A stretch of DNA of 64,000 bases. It comes from Thalassobius sp. Cn5-15 (GTDB taxonomy: Bacteria; Pseudomonadota; Alphaproteobacteria; Rhodobacterales; Rhodobacteraceae). Within the stretch, counting starts at the first letter, position 1. Every line of letters starts with the position of its first letter. The stretch spans positions 310,001-374,000 of the forward strand of contig NZ_JAKRGF010000001.1 of the NCBI RefSeq assembly GCF_022347685.1. Direction: 5' to 3'. Under the pieces are notes generated by a model. That model did no database searches. It saw nothing but the letters and a program-made list of their open reading frames with translations, and was not told the origin of the DNA. Of this stretch, positions 18,555 through 27,432 are shown in pieces. A program made the position numbers and the translations under genes.

Positions 18555-20000
18555 ATGAAAATTGAAGCGATTGATGAATTTCAGGCTGAGTTGGTTGCTG
18601 CCTCATCAGAGGCGGCGCAGAGCGAACCGGACACGGCCATCCATGAGATCGCGCAGCGTATCGGATCGCTGTCGATCTCGCTGGCCTCTGCGGGCGGTGA
18701 AATCAGCGACACCAGCGCACGCGTGGTTTCAGAAGCGGAGGTTTTTCAAGGGCTTGCAGAGAAAACGTCACAGCTTACTGCACAGGGGCAATCAGTTCTT
18801 GAAAGTGCCAATTCGGCGGTAGCCATGTCAGAACAGGCAGAGGCGACGGTTTGTGATACCTCAAAACGCCTTGGATCTATGGTTGTGGATGTGAAGGGGC
18901 TGATTGACCGGGTTCAGACCATTTTCGAACGCCTGTCGCAGCTGGAGGGGAGCCTGCAGCGCGTTGCCACTGTGTCGACTGAGGTTGATAATATCTCGCG
19001 GAAAACCAATCTCTTGTCGCTTAACGCCTCGATTGAGGCAGCGCGCGCCGGTCGGCACGGACGTGGCTTTATGGTGGTTGCACAGGAGGTGAAGGATCTG
19101 TCGAACCTGACCAGTGAGGCGACCGGTGAAATCCATGACACGATCGGAGAGCTGGGCAAGGACTTGCGCAACTTGATAGAGGATGCAGAGCAGGCCGTGT
19201 CTAGCGCCAACTGCATTCGTCAGCAAACCAATGGAATCGGGGCTGAGATTGAGGAGATACCGCAAACTTTGGCGCGGATGGCGGCATCGCAGCGTGATAT
19301 CTTGACCGCGAGTGAAGAGATAACCAATGTAACCGATGAGGTTGGCCAGACCATTCAGGCGCTGACGCAGGATGTGACCACCAGTGCCAGTAGTCTGCGG
19401 GATGCACAATCGGCAATGGCAGACATCACCGAAGATGCAGAAACCATCACGGGCATGGTGTCTCGTATGGGTGTGGAAACCGTTGATACCCCCTATATCC
19501 GTGCGGTGAAAGAGGCCGCAGAGGAGATATCGGGCCTGTTTTCTGATGCGGTGGCGTCCGGCCGCATGTCGTTGGTTGATTTCATGGACACCACCTATAC
19601 GCCAATCCCGAACACCAATCCGGCGCAGGTTATGGCGCGTTTTACCCCCTATATGGACAGTGTTCTGCCGCCCATACTGGAACGTATGCTGAAGCTGTCA
19701 GAAGATGTGGTGTTCTGTGCCGCGCTGAACCGTGATGGCTATCTGCCCACCCACAATAAACAGTTTTCCTTGCCGCAGATCGAGGGAGAGGTGGAGTTTA
19801 ACAGCGCCTTCAGCCGCAATCGTCGCATCTTTGATGATCGCGTCGGTCTGGCAGCTGGGCAATCGACCAAACCGTTTCTGATGCAGGCCTATCGCCGCGA
19901 TATGGGCAATGGAAACTTCACCATGATGAAGGATCTATCGGTCCCGATCTACATCGACGGGACCCATTGGGGCGGTTTGCGATTGGGCTACAAGGCATAA
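18555..20000 (+). CDS. soluble methyl-accepting chemotaxis protein-like receptor
   Basis: A 481-residue protein with no membrane segment. Residues about 40-330 are coiled coil with the MCP signalling hairpin ([20 protein letters not shown] near 157-176, then [12 protein letters not shown]), which contacts CheA/CheW. The C-terminal 150 residues form a globular region ([38 protein letters not shown]) seen in other cytoplasmic receptors and perhaps a PAS-like sensor. ATG 18555 has AGGAGAG 6 bases upstream. No che genes are adjacent, so it is an orphan receptor. The ligand is unknown; internal sensing is inferred from the missing membrane domain. Confidence 0.85.
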   Translation: MKIEAIDEFQAELVAASSEAAQSEPDTAIHEIAQRIGSLSISLASAGGEISDTSARVVSEAEVFQGLAEKTSQLTAQGQSVLESANSAVAMSEQAEATVCDTSKRLGSMVVDVKGLIDRVQTIFERLSQLEGSLQRVATVSTEVDNISRKTNLLSLNASIEAARAGRHGRGFMVVAQEVKDLSNLTSEATGEIHDTIGELGKDLRNLIEDAEQAVSSANCIRQQTNGIGAEIEEIPQTLARMAASQRDILTASEEITNVTDEVGQTIQALTQDVTTSASSLRDAQSAMADITEDAETITGMVSRMGVETVDTPYIRAVKEAAEEISGLFSDAVASGRMSLVDFMDTTYTPIPNTNPAQVMARFTPYMDSVLPPILERMLKLSEDVVFCAALNRDGYLPTHNKQFSLPQIEGEVEFNSAFSRNRRIFDDRVGLAAGQSTKPFLMQAYRRDMGNGNFTMMKDLSVPIYIDGTHWGGLRLGYKA

Positions 20001-20020
20001 TCTGGATGTAATCTGCTACC

Positions 20021-20488
20021 TCACGCGCGACGCAGAAACGCCAACATCCACAGGCCTGCAATGGCGAAGGATGCCACCGCATTCCAGCTGGCCATCGACA
20101 GACCGAACAACTCCCAGCTGACCTGATCGCACATGACGATACCGGCGCCTTCCGTGGACAAGAGGCTGCCCATATCCAGCCCCGCGCCCCCACCGGTGCA
20201 GCTGTCGGGGCCTTCCCACCAATCGCGCTCGACACCGGTATGATAGACGGCCAGCCCGCCTGTGGTTGCCGCCGCCAGTGCGCCAAGGACAGAAAAGGCG
20301 CGCATTCCGCCCAGCATCAAGGCTGTGCAGCCAAAGGCGATTGCCGCTGCATGGGGCCAGCGTTGCCACAGGCACATTTCGCAGGGCGGATAGCCCAGAA
20401 ACTGGAACATGAACGCCCCCCCCAACAAGGTGATGGAGCCAAGGGTCGCAAGGGCAACCAGCGTGCGTTGATCAGGTAGAATGGTCAT
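20021..20488 (-). CDS. dsbB: disulfide bond formation protein DsbB
   Basis: Inner-membrane oxidase that reoxidises DsbA and passes electrons to quinone. The 155-residue product has four hydrophobic segments, the first periplasmic cysteine pair Cys36/Cys39 in PPCEMCLWQR, and a second pair in the other loop (DSCTGG and IVMCDQ). Its ATG overlaps the stop of the upstream DedA-like gene (ATGA), so the two are translationally coupled. Confidence 0.92.
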   Translation of the reverse strand: MTILPDQRTLVALATLGSITLLGGAFMFQFLGYPPCEMCLWQRWPHAAAIAFGCTALMLGGMRAFSVLGALAAATTGGLAVYHTGVERDWWEGPDSCTGGGAGLDMGSLLSTEGAGIVMCDQVSWELFGLSMASWNAVASFAIAGLWMLAFLRRA

Positions 20489-21063
20489 AGGAACTTCACC
20501 AGATAGAAACCGCCGATCAGGATTGCCAGAAACAGCGTAAACATCAAGCCCAGACGACGCTCGATGAATTCACGGATCGGCGCACCGAACTTCCACAGCA
20601 GACCGGCAACGATAAAGAAACGCAGGGCGCGTGCGATGATTGAGGTGATAATAAAGGTGCTCAGCGGCATCGCGGTCCAGCCGGACATGATGGTGATCAC
20701 CTTGAACGGGAAGGGCGTGATGCCCGCACCCAGGACTGCCCAGAAGCCAACGCCGTTGAATCGGGTCCTGAATTCTTCCATCGAATCGGCTTTGCCCATC
20801 GCTTCCAGCACCGGGCGCCCCAGCTCTTCGTAGAAAAACGCGCCGATGCCGTACCCCAGTAGGCCCCCTAGAACAGATCCCGCCAATGCGGTCAGCGCAA
20901 TCAGCCAAGCTTTGGTCGGGCGTGCCAGCACCATCGGGATCATCAGAACATCCGGTGGAATCGGAAAGACCGAGGCTTCGATAAAGGCAATAAAGAACAA
21001 TACCCAGATGGCCCGGGGGTGATCTGCCAGCGACATTGTCCAATCATAAAGTTTCTTAATCAT
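20485..21063 (-). CDS. YqaA/DedA family membrane protein (SNARE-associated/VTT)
   Basis: A 192-residue membrane protein of the VTT (DedA) superfamily, with EASVFPIPPDVLMIPMVL near residue 28 and the re-entrant segments GAGITPFPFKVITIMSG and ARALRFFIVAGLLWKFG. Family members are implicated in lipid flipping and membrane homeostasis; the exact role here is unknown. ATG 21063 is chosen over the longer frame (to 21204) because the membrane domain begins right after it and GAGGCAGG precedes it. It is the first gene of a pair with dsbB. Confidence 0.88.
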   Translation of the reverse strand: MIKKLYDWTMSLADHPRAIWVLFFIAFIEASVFPIPPDVLMIPMVLARPTKAWLIALTALAGSVLGGLLGYGIGAFFYEELGRPVLEAMGKADSMEEFRTRFNGVGFWAVLGAGITPFPFKVITIMSGWTAMPLSTFIITSIIARALRFFIVAGLLWKFGAPIREFIERRLGLMFTLFLAILIGGFYLVKFL

Positions 21064-21280
21064 ACCTGCCTCGCGCTTTGCCCCTTTACGCCACGACTGG
21101 GCAAGGGGGTCAACAGCCATTCGCCCTGATGTGGCAGCGCAATCGGTTGTGACAGACGCCTGTTGGCGGATCCGCGCCGTAAATGGTTGGGCTGTCTGAA
21201 ACATCAGACAAAAATATGCGCTCGAGGCGCGCTTTCGTACTGGACGCGGGGCGGGCAGGCGGGTAAATCATCCAAACGTT

Positions 21281-21364
21281 GCCCAAGTGGCGGAATGGTA
21301 GACGCAGGGGATTCAAAATCCCCCGCCGCGAGGCGTGCCGGTTCGAGTCCGGCCTTGGGTACCA
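21281..21364 (+). tRNA. tRNA-Leu (anticodon CAA)
   Basis: Acceptor GCCCAAG pairs with CTTGGGT (first pair G-U). The anticodon loop is TTCAAAA with anticodon CAA, there is a long variable arm (CGCCGCGAGGCGTG), the T loop is TCGAGTC, and CCA is encoded. Length is 84 bases, class II as expected for leucine. Confidence 0.97.
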
Positions 21365-21371
21365 ATAAAAT

Positions 21372-21413
21372 CAGGGGCTTGCGACCACGTGTCGTGAGCC
21401 CCTGTTTTGTTTT
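21372..21413 (+). terminator. intrinsic terminator of tRNA-Leu
   Basis: CAGGGGCT (21372-21379) pairs with AGCCCCTG (21397-21404) and is followed by TTTTGTTTT. Confidence 0.85.
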
Positions 21414-21463
21414 GGGGCTCTGCATTGGGCTGTTTGCGGCGATCAGTGTGTTGTGGGGTCAAC

Positions 21464-21495
21464 ATAACAAAACCCCGCCTCAAAGGACGGGGTTT
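21464..21495 (-). terminator. intrinsic terminator of grx4
   Basis: AAACCCCG (21470-21477) pairs with CGGGGTTT (21488-21495). On the minus strand the stem is followed by TTTTGTTA. It lies 35 bases beyond the glutaredoxin stop. Confidence 0.85.
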
Positions 21496-21529
21496 CGAAA
21501 ATCTCATCATGCGGGCGCGCGGGCGCCAA

Positions 21530-21892
21530 TCAGGCGTTGGCTTCGCGGATTTTGTCCGCTGCGTCTTTCGAGTAGGTCACGTCATTTGTGTCAAACAGCG
21601 TGTCCAGCTCACCCGACAGGGTCATTTCGGTGATTATGTCACACCCACCGACAAATTCGCCCTTCACGTAAAGCTGCGGGATGGTGGGCCAGTCGGAATA
21701 ATCCTTGATGCCCTGACGCACAGCGTCATCGGCCAGAACGTTCACGTCGGTGTAATCCACACCCATGTAGTTCAGCACGCCAGCCACGCGGCTGGAAAAG
21801 CCACACTGCGGCATGTCTTTGGTGCCTTTCATGAACAGCACAACGTCGTTGCCCTTCACGGTTTCATCAATTGCGGTCTGTGCGTCGCTCAT
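21530..21892 (-). CDS. grxD: Grx4-type monothiol glutaredoxin (CGFS)
   Basis: A 120-residue monothiol glutaredoxin with active-site CGFS at Cys30 and the glutathione-binding segment [24 protein letters not shown] glutaredoxins carry [2Fe-2S] clusters and work with BolA proteins in iron-sulfur trafficking and iron sensing. ATG 21892 has AAAGGAAA 7 bases upstream. It lies downstream of a bolA gene and a small membrane protein gene on the same strand, and ends with its own terminator. Confidence 0.95.
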   Translation of the reverse strand: MSDAQTAIDETVKGNDVVLFMKGTKDMPQCGFSSRVAGVLNYMGVDYTDVNVLADDAVRQGIKDYSDWPTIPQLYVKGEFVGGCDIITEMTLSGELDTLFDTNDVTYSKDAADKIREANA

Positions 21893-22020
21893 TTTGCGTT
21901 TCCTTTGATAGGATCTCGTCCAGTTGTCCAACATATATGATGGACGGTGTGATTTGCCAATGCGGGGATTGGGGTGTGCGGTGCGCGAAAACTAAGGGGC
22001 GCAGAGGGGCGGATGTGTCC

Positions 22021-22308
22021 TCAGGTCGTGTCGCTTTTGGCGCTCTTGTCGCTGGCATCGCTGTGCGCGTGGGTTTTGGGTACGAACATGCGGGCATAAG
22101 CCGCCTGATCCTTTGGTACTTTCCAGGTGCGCACGGATCCGCCCCCCATGCCCGACTGATAATCAGATCGCAACGTGTGATGATCAGGATCGCTATCCTC
22201 ATCCACCATCGGGGAACTGTCGCGGTTTACCCACGCCAGCAGCGCCAGCATCGCCGCACCCGCAAGGATCAGGATGGGGATCAGGCCAGTTGTCAGCAGC
22301 TCCATCAT
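22021..22308 (-). CDS. small single-pass membrane protein between bolA and grx4
   Basis: A 95-residue product: one N-terminal membrane segment (about residues 7-27, LIPILILAGAAMLALLAWV), then a hydrophilic tail rich in Asp, Ser and His. No known domain is recognised. It lies 49 bases after bolA and 128 bases before grx4 on the same strand, so the three may be cotranscribed. The tail (GMGGGSVRTWKVPKDQAAYARMFVPK) reads as genuine coding sequence. Function unknown; the context suggests, but does not prove, a link to iron-sulfur or membrane redox biology. Confidence 0.6.
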   Translation of the reverse strand: MMELLTTGLIPILILAGAAMLALLAWVNRDSSPMVDEDSDPDHHTLRSDYQSGMGGGSVRTWKVPKDQAAYARMFVPKTHAHSDASDKSAKSDTT

Positions 22309-22357
22309 CGTTTTGATCCTTTGTTGCGGCGATCTATCGCGTCACTGGCGCGAAGGT

Positions 22358-22597
22358 TTACTCCGGTGCTTTGGTGGTCAGCGCCAGAGCGTGCAAATCG
22401 CCGTTGGGGCCGTCCATCTTGCCCTTCAGCGCGGCATAGACCGAACGCTGCTGCTGGACGCGGTTTTTCCCACGGAAGCTTTCGTCAACGATCATCGCCG
22501 ACATGTGCTTGCCATCGGTGCCTTCTACCACGATCTGGGTGGCGTTCGGGAACGCCTCGCGCAGCATGTCTTCCAGTTCCTGTGCATATACGGCCAT
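22358..22597 (-). CDS. bolA: BolA family protein
   Basis: A 79-residue BolA/IbaG-type protein. It has the conserved His31 in DGKHMSAMIV, the helix FRGKNRVQQQRSVYAAL and the C-terminal DLHALALTTKAP with His69, which can ligate a [2Fe-2S] cluster shared with a CGFS glutaredoxin. The grx4 partner lies 466 bases downstream on the same strand, the classic genetic pairing of these families. Role in iron-sulfur handling is from family knowledge. Confidence 0.93.
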   Translation of the reverse strand: MAVYAQELEDMLREAFPNATQIVVEGTDGKHMSAMIVDESFRGKNRVQQQRSVYAALKGKMDGPNGDLHALALTTKAPE

Positions 22598-22664
22598 CGG
22601 GCCCTCCGGGTGTTCTTGGATCTTGGGTGAAATTTAGGGCGCGCGGCGGGTGGGTGCAAGCCGA

Positions 22665-23156
22665 TCAAGCGTCTTGCGTCGTAAAAGCATATTTGAGGCT
22701 CACAATAAACAGCCAGACTGTGCTTAGAAGCCACAAAAGAGCTGCTATTTTCATCCCGTACTCAATCAGGGCCTCAAACCAAATAGGTTTGATGATGTTG
22801 TTGTCCTGAAGTTCCCAAGCGCCGGCCGCACAGTGCGTTTCGTTTAATGCTCGTAGGAAAAGATCTCCTCCAAAAAGCAAAATGATGCCGGATGTTATTG
22901 CGACACAAGGGATCGCCGCTTTGTGCGGTGAGATCATCAGTACCCATTTCAGAATGGCGAAGCCGGGAAGGTGTGTGAGAGCGCAGATTCCGATCGCAAA
23001 AAACAGTACTTTTGCGATTGTGGTCGGGTAGTCTGGGTAGCAAAAGCTGTCGTGAAGCCCAAACCCTGCAATAACGAGGTAGAGCACCAATAGATAAGCA
23101 GCCCCAAGTTGGAGTACCAAGTAACCAAATGGTGCGAGGCGGCGTAACAGGATCAT
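22665..23156 (-). CDS. uncharacterised four-segment membrane protein
   Basis: A 163-residue hydrophobic protein with about four membrane segments (near residues 10-30, 45-65, 75-100 and 135-155) and five cysteines. I do not recognise the family. The gene is AT-richer than its neighbours and is flanked on its start side by an AT-rich spacer (TAATTATT around 23185), which hints at a recent or lineage-specific origin. No operon partner is obvious: the purL-linked gene upstream ends 70 bases away. Confidence 0.55.
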   Translation of the reverse strand: MILLRRLAPFGYLVLQLGAAYLLVLYLVIAGFGLHDSFCYPDYPTTIAKVLFFAIGICALTHLPGFAILKWVLMISPHKAAIPCVAITSGIILLFGGDLFLRALNETHCAAGAWELQDNNIIKPIWFEALIEYGMKIAALLWLLSTVWLFIVSLKYAFTTQDA

Positions 23157-23226
23157 AAATGCCTAATAAGCTAATGAATTTATATAATTATTGAGGATAC
23201 CTTGGCGAAGGTGCAAGTTAAATCTG

Positions 23227-23748
23227 TTAAAGGTAGCCCGCCAGAGACTGCAAATACCGCGGCACATCGGCCAGCGCCTCTTGCACTTCCGGCTCTTCGA
23301 AATCGTGGATCGAGGTGTCTTCCTCTGGGCACATCGCTGCCATCAGCGCGCGTCCCTCGGCCAGTGCGGCGGGCGGGATCGGCAGTTTTGCAGCCTCACT
23401 CAGTAGCAGGAGCGCTTCATGAATTGGGCGGATCACCCGCAGGGCATAGGCCATGTGGTAGATCAGATCGGGGTCATCATGCCAGGTTTCATCGGGAAAC
23501 AGTTCCCGCGTGATGCGCTGGCCGGCACCGGCACAGGAATAGGCGGTGCAGCCGGTAAAGCCTTTGATTTTCAGGTCCTTGTGGATGGTGCAGCGAAAAT
23601 CGGGGCCAAGGTTGGGGCAGGGCGTGTCCGCCTCTTTGACGATGGCGAAATCCTCATCCCCATCAAAAGGATAAGCCACGCAGCAGATCGCTGCGCAGCT
23701 TTCACAGTTTTCAGTGAGCACCGGCAATTTCAGGTGCTCATCCGCCAT
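23227..23748 (-). CDS. cysteine-cluster protein of unknown function
   Basis: A 173-residue soluble protein. Its N-terminal half holds a conserved-looking Cys pattern (CESCAAICC, CPNLGPDFRC, FTGCTAYSCAGAGQ) like the zinc/iron-binding CxxCxxxCC clusters of YkgJ-related proteins. The C-terminal half is helical without known motifs. Metal binding is inferred from the pattern; no enzymatic role is known. The ATG at 23748 lies just 4 bases after the purL stop; an alternative start at 23772 would overlap purL. It is probably cotranscribed with purL. Confidence 0.7.
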   Translation of the reverse strand: MADEHLKLPVLTENCESCAAICCVAYPFDGDEDFAIVKEADTPCPNLGPDFRCTIHKDLKIKGFTGCTAYSCAGAGQRITRELFPDETWHDDPDLIYHMAYALRVIRPIHEALLLLSEAAKLPIPPAALAEGRALMAAMCPEEDTSIHDFEEPEVQEALADVPRYLQSLAGYL

Positions 23749-23752
23749 GGGA

Positions 23753-25912
23753 TCAGCCAACAGCCGCTTCAAAGCTGGTGCGGAACTGTTCAGACAGCTC
23801 TGCCAGCGGCGCGTCAGAGCCGCCCAGTTTCACGCAGTCACCGCCGAACTTGCCGACAAATTCGACGTGAACGCCAGCCTTTGCCGCTTCGCCCATCAGC
23901 CATTCCGCCTGATCGAAGTTGCAGGCCACCAGATAGCGTGCTTGATCTTCACCAAACAACAGCGCTTGATCGGTGACGTCAATCTGCACGCCAACCTCAC
24001 CGGCCTCTGCCATTTCAAACGCGGCCAGCGCCAGGCCGCCATCGGCGAGGTCAGAACAGGCGCGGATGTATTCGGCATTGGCACGGATGAAATCACCGTT
24101 ACGCTTTTCAGCCGCCAGATCCACGTGGGGTGCATCGCCCTCTTCGCGGTTGAACACTTCGGCCAGCAGGGCGGATTGACCCAAATGGCCCTTGGTTTCA
24201 CCCACCAGCAGGGCAACGTGGCCTTCGCGGGCGCAATCAATGATCGCGTGGTCCGGTTGATCGATCAGGCCCACAGCGCAGATGGTCGGGGTCGGCAGGA
24301 TCGCCTGACCGTCGGTTTCGTTGTATAGTGACACGTTGCCCGAAACGATCGGTACATCCAGTGCGGCAACCGCTTCGCCGATGCCTTTGATCGCGCCGAC
24401 GAACTGGCCCATGATTTCGGGCTTTTCGGGGTTGCCGAAGTTCAGGTTGTCGGTGGTCGCCAGCGGTTTGGCGCCCACGGCGGTCAGGTTGCGGTAGGCT
24501 TCGGCGACGGCCTGTTTGCCACCCTCAACAGGGTTGGCACGCACATAGCGCGGTGTCACGTCAGAGGTGAAGGCCAGCGATTTTTCGGTGCCATGCACAC
24601 GCACGATACCCGCACCAACGCCCGGCGCCTGAACGGTGTCGGCCATCACTTGCGAGTCATATTGCTGATACACCCACTGTTTGCCCGCATAGTTCGGCGA
24701 AGAAATCAGCGCCTTCAGACCGTCAATCGGATCAACGGCAGCGATTTCGCCCAGTTCTGCGTCCACTTCGGTTTCCACCCACGGGCGGTCATATTCCGGC
24801 GCGCGGCCCGATAGCGGCGACAGCGGCAGGTCTGCCTTCACTTCGCCGTTGTGCAGGATCAGGAAACGGTCTTCGGCGATGGTTTCACCAACGATGGCGA
24901 AATCCAGATCCCATTTTTCAAAGACGGCGCGCGCCTCTGCTTCCAGATCCGGTTTCAGAACCATCAGCATGCGTTCCTGAGATTCCGACAGCATCATTTC
25001 ATAGGCTGTCATGTTCTCTTCGCGCTGGGGCACATCTTCGAGGTTCAGTTTGACGCCCAGCTTGCCCTTATCGCCCATTTCAACGGCCGAACAGGTCAGA
25101 CCCGCCGCGCCCATATCCTGGATCGAGATCACAGCGCCGGTCTGCATCAGTTCCAGCGTTGCTTCCATCAGGCGTTTTTCGGTAAAGGGGTCGCCAACCT
25201 GAACGGTGGGACGTTTTTCCTCGATGGTGTCGTCAAATTCTGCCGATGCCATAGTGGCGCCGCCCACACCGTCACGGCCGGTCTTGGCGCCAAGGTACAC
25301 AACCGGCATGCCAACGCCCGACGCTGCGGAATAGAAGATTTTGTCCGCATCGGCCAGACCTGCGGCGAACGCGTTCACCAGACAGTTGCCGTTATAGGCG
25401 GGGTGGAAACGCACCTCGCCGCCGACGGTCGGAACGCCGAAGCAGTTGCCGTAGCCGCCAACGCCTTCAACAACACCGTGCACCAGCTGGCGCGTCTTGG
25501 GGTGTGCGGTTTCACCAAACGACAGCGAATTCATCGCGGCAATCGGACGTGCACCCATGGTGAAGACATCGCGCAAAATGCCGCCAACCCCGGTGGCTGC
25601 GCCCTGATAGGGTTCGATGTAGGATGGGTGGTTGTGGCTTTCCATCTTGAAGATGACCGCCTGACCGTCGCCAATATCGACAACACCTGCGTTTTCGCCG
25701 GGGCCACAGATCACCTGCGGGCCATCGGTGGGCAGGGTGCGCAGCCATTTCTTGGAGGATTTGTAGGAGCAGTGTTCGTTCCACATAGCCGAGAAGATGC
25801 CCAGCTCGGTAAAGGTCGGCTCCCTCCCGATGATCTCTAGGATGCGCTCGTATTCGTCGGGCTTCAGCCCGTGCGCTTCGATCAGTTCGGGGGTCAGGCT
25901 CGGGTCTTGCAT
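23753..25912 (-). CDS. purL: phosphoribosylformylglycinamidine synthase subunit II
   Basis: The ATP-dependent synthetase subunit that makes FGAM from FGAR with ammonia from PurQ, in purine synthesis. At 719 residues it is the small PurL form that needs PurQ and PurS. Motifs seen: [13 protein letters not shown] near residue 48, [37 protein letters not shown] and the repeated AIR-synthase halves ([10 protein letters not shown]). The start is ATG 25912. purQ and purS are not nearby. The next gene follows after only 4 bases. Confidence 0.97.
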   Translation of the reverse strand: MQDPSLTPELIEAHGLKPDEYERILEIIGREPTFTELGIFSAMWNEHCSYKSSKKWLRTLPTDGPQVICGPGENAGVVDIGDGQAVIFKMESHNHPSYIEPYQGAATGVGGILRDVFTMGARPIAAMNSLSFGETAHPKTRQLVHGVVEGVGGYGNCFGVPTVGGEVRFHPAYNGNCLVNAFAAGLADADKIFYSAASGVGMPVVYLGAKTGRDGVGGATMASAEFDDTIEEKRPTVQVGDPFTEKRLMEATLELMQTGAVISIQDMGAAGLTCSAVEMGDKGKLGVKLNLEDVPQREENMTAYEMMLSESQERMLMVLKPDLEAEARAVFEKWDLDFAIVGETIAEDRFLILHNGEVKADLPLSPLSGRAPEYDRPWVETEVDAELGEIAAVDPIDGLKALISSPNYAGKQWVYQQYDSQVMADTVQAPGVGAGIVRVHGTEKSLAFTSDVTPRYVRANPVEGGKQAVAEAYRNLTAVGAKPLATTDNLNFGNPEKPEIMGQFVGAIKGIGEAVAALDVPIVSGNVSLYNETDGQAILPTPTICAVGLIDQPDHAIIDCAREGHVALLVGETKGHLGQSALLAEVFNREEGDAPHVDLAAEKRNGDFIRANAEYIRACSDLADGGLALAAFEMAEAGEVGVQIDVTDQALLFGEDQARYLVACNFDQAEWLMGEAAKAGVHVEFVGKFGGDCVKLGGSDAPLAELSEQFRTSFEAAVG

Positions 25913-26165
25913 ATCCGGTCACTCTCCAGCAGGCGCTTGTTGCGCGCTTCTTAAGGCGGTTTTCGGATTTGGGGAAGGGGGCAAAGCGGCTGAAACCGCT
26001 CTTTTGCGACATGTGTGTGACGCTGCTACCTGATGGCGGTCGCGCGTGCGGCTTTCAATTGGTCCCAAATACGCTCATCAGAGGCAGGGTTTTGCCGCGA
26101 AGCGCACCGGGGAGGTGGCGAAAATACTTAGCGTCAAACAGGGTTATTGACCTGTGTTTATTGGC

Positions 26166-26250
26166 CAAAAAAAAGGCCGAGCACTAAGCTCGGCCAAAGT
26201 CCAACAGGGAGGTATGAAAGTGACGAGAAATTCATCGTCGTCACCGTCGA
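26166..26250 (-). ncRNA. putative small RNA with anti-Shine-Dalgarno linker (copy B)
   Basis: Minus strand order: a 7-bp hairpin (26244-26238 with 26226-26220, 11-base loop), a linker holding ACCUCCCUGUUGGACUUUGG, and an 8-bp terminator (GGCCGAGC/GCTCGGCC, 26195-26188 with 26182-26175) followed by eight T. CCTATTT at 26263-26257 preceded by CTTG at 26285-26282 could be a heat-shock-sigma-like promoter. The terminator may also end lysR. The rest of the 454-base spacer between purL and lysR shows nothing else convincing. It shares its layout and CCUCCCUGU core with the unit at 3.2 kb. Confidence 0.42.
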
Positions 26251-26366
26251 ATGCTGAAATAGGCATCGAAAGTGAATCCCGCAAGTCCCATATTGCCGCA
26301 GGGAAATCATGTCTGTTATGCGGTTTTTGCATACCCCTGAATATGTTAGGTTTCCCTAAGGATAAG

Positions 26367-27263
26367 TTACTGATCTCTCATCTGTTTGCGGTAGGCGATA
26401 ATCTCTTCCTGAACGAAGTCGCGGAAGGCGGAGATACGCTTGGAGTGCCGTAGTTCTTCGGGGTAGGCAAGGTAAACGGGCACTTCGACCGACTGAACAT
26501 CAGGCAGCACGCGCACCAGATTCGGGAAATCCTGCGTCAGGTAGTTGGGCAGAACCCCAATCCCCAGATGGTTTGCCACCGCCTGCAGGACGCCAAAGTA
26601 GTTGTTCACCATCAGCGTCGATTTCACATCATAGGTCATCAGGTGACCCACAAGGTTCGAACTGGCACCAACCTGCGGTGCGTTGGTATTCTGGCAAACC
26701 AGACGGTGTTCGCCGATATCCTCGATCGAGGCGGGCATGCCATTGCGTTCCAGATATTCCTTCGAGGCAAAAAGCTGCATGCGCACCGCCATCAGGCGTT
26801 TGCGGATTAGATCCGCCTGACTGGGTTCCTTCATGCGAATGGCAACGTCTGCCTCACGCATCGGCAGGTCCAGCACGCGTTCTTCCAGCATCAGTTCGAT
26901 GTTCAGATCAGGGTATTGCTCATAAAGCTTCGGCAGGCGCGGTGCCAGCCACAGGGTGCCGAGGCCAATGGTGGTGGTGACACGCAGCTGGCCGAACACT
27001 TCTTCTTCGCTGTCACGGATGCGGGCAGCGGCGGCGTCCAGCCGTTTGGTCATGGCGCGGGTGGCGTCAAACAACAATTCGCCCTGTTCGGTCAGGATCA
27101 GCCCGCGCGCGTGGCGGTGGAAGAGGGTGGCGTTCAGGCTTTCCTCCAGTGCCCGCACCTGGCGCGACACGGCTGATTGCGACAGATGTAATACGTCGCC
27201 TGCATGGGTCAGGCTGCCTGCATCAGCAACCGCATGAAAAATTCTTAACTTGTCCCAATCCAT
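26367..27263 (-). CDS. LysR-type transcriptional regulator
   Basis: A 298-residue regulator with an N-terminal winged HTH (residues about 1-65: LRIFHAVADAGSLTHAGDVLHLSQSAVSRQVRALE, shown here in part only) and a LysR effector-binding domain. ATG 27263 is chosen because MDWDKL is the typical start; the frame extends to 27299. It is divergent from the indolepyruvate oxidoreductase gene, and the 169-base spacer contains a near-perfect palindrome, so it may control that gene and itself. The inducer is unknown; an aromatic 2-oxoacid is a guess from context. Confidence 0.9.
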   Translation of the reverse strand: MDWDKLRIFHAVADAGSLTHAGDVLHLSQSAVSRQVRALEESLNATLFHRHARGLILTEQGELLFDATRAMTKRLDAAAARIRDSEEEVFGQLRVTTTIGLGTLWLAPRLPKLYEQYPDLNIELMLEERVLDLPMREADVAIRMKEPSQADLIRKRLMAVRMQLFASKEYLERNGMPASIEDIGEHRLVCQNTNAPQVGASSNLVGHLMTYDVKSTLMVNNYFGVLQAVANHLGIGVLPNYLTQDFPNLVRVLPDVQSVEVPVYLAYPEELRHSKRISAFRDFVQEEIIAYRKQMRDQ

Positions 27264-27364
27264 TCCGAACACTTCCCGATTTGCGCGGTCCTGATACACT
27301 ATACGATCGGAACCTTAACCCGCTTTCACGATATTTCGAATGGAAAAGACTAAGTTTTTTCTTG

Positions 27365-27385
27365 TAGGTCATAAATTATGACCTA
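27365..27385. promoter_or_regulatory. 21-bp palindrome, candidate operator
   Basis: Two perfect 10-base arms, TAGGTCATAA (27365-27374) and TTATGACCTA (27376-27385), surround one central A. It contains the LysR-type T-N11-A pattern (TCATAAATTATGA). It lies 48 bases before the oxidoreductase ATG and about 100 bases before the divergent lysR start, a likely operator for the LysR protein. The binding protein is inferred. Confidence 0.6.
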
Positions 27386-27432
27386 ATGTAAGTTTATATT
27401 CTAGCAAGCATGTAGTGTTGGGAGGCGCAAAC

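Noticed and set aside
24851-25840. 329-codon open frame on the plus strand
   Set aside because: It is antisense to purL over its whole length, and the purL frame has clear family motifs. The His/Phe-rich translation is typical of a shadow frame in GC-rich DNA.
26214-26453. Plus-strand small gene starting MKVTRNSSSSP after GGGAGGT
   Set aside because: It has a good Shine-Dalgarno sequence, but it runs antisense into the end of lysR and its composition is not protein-like. The same GGGAGG is better explained as the complement of the candidate sRNA linker, though this is kept as the alternative in the findings.
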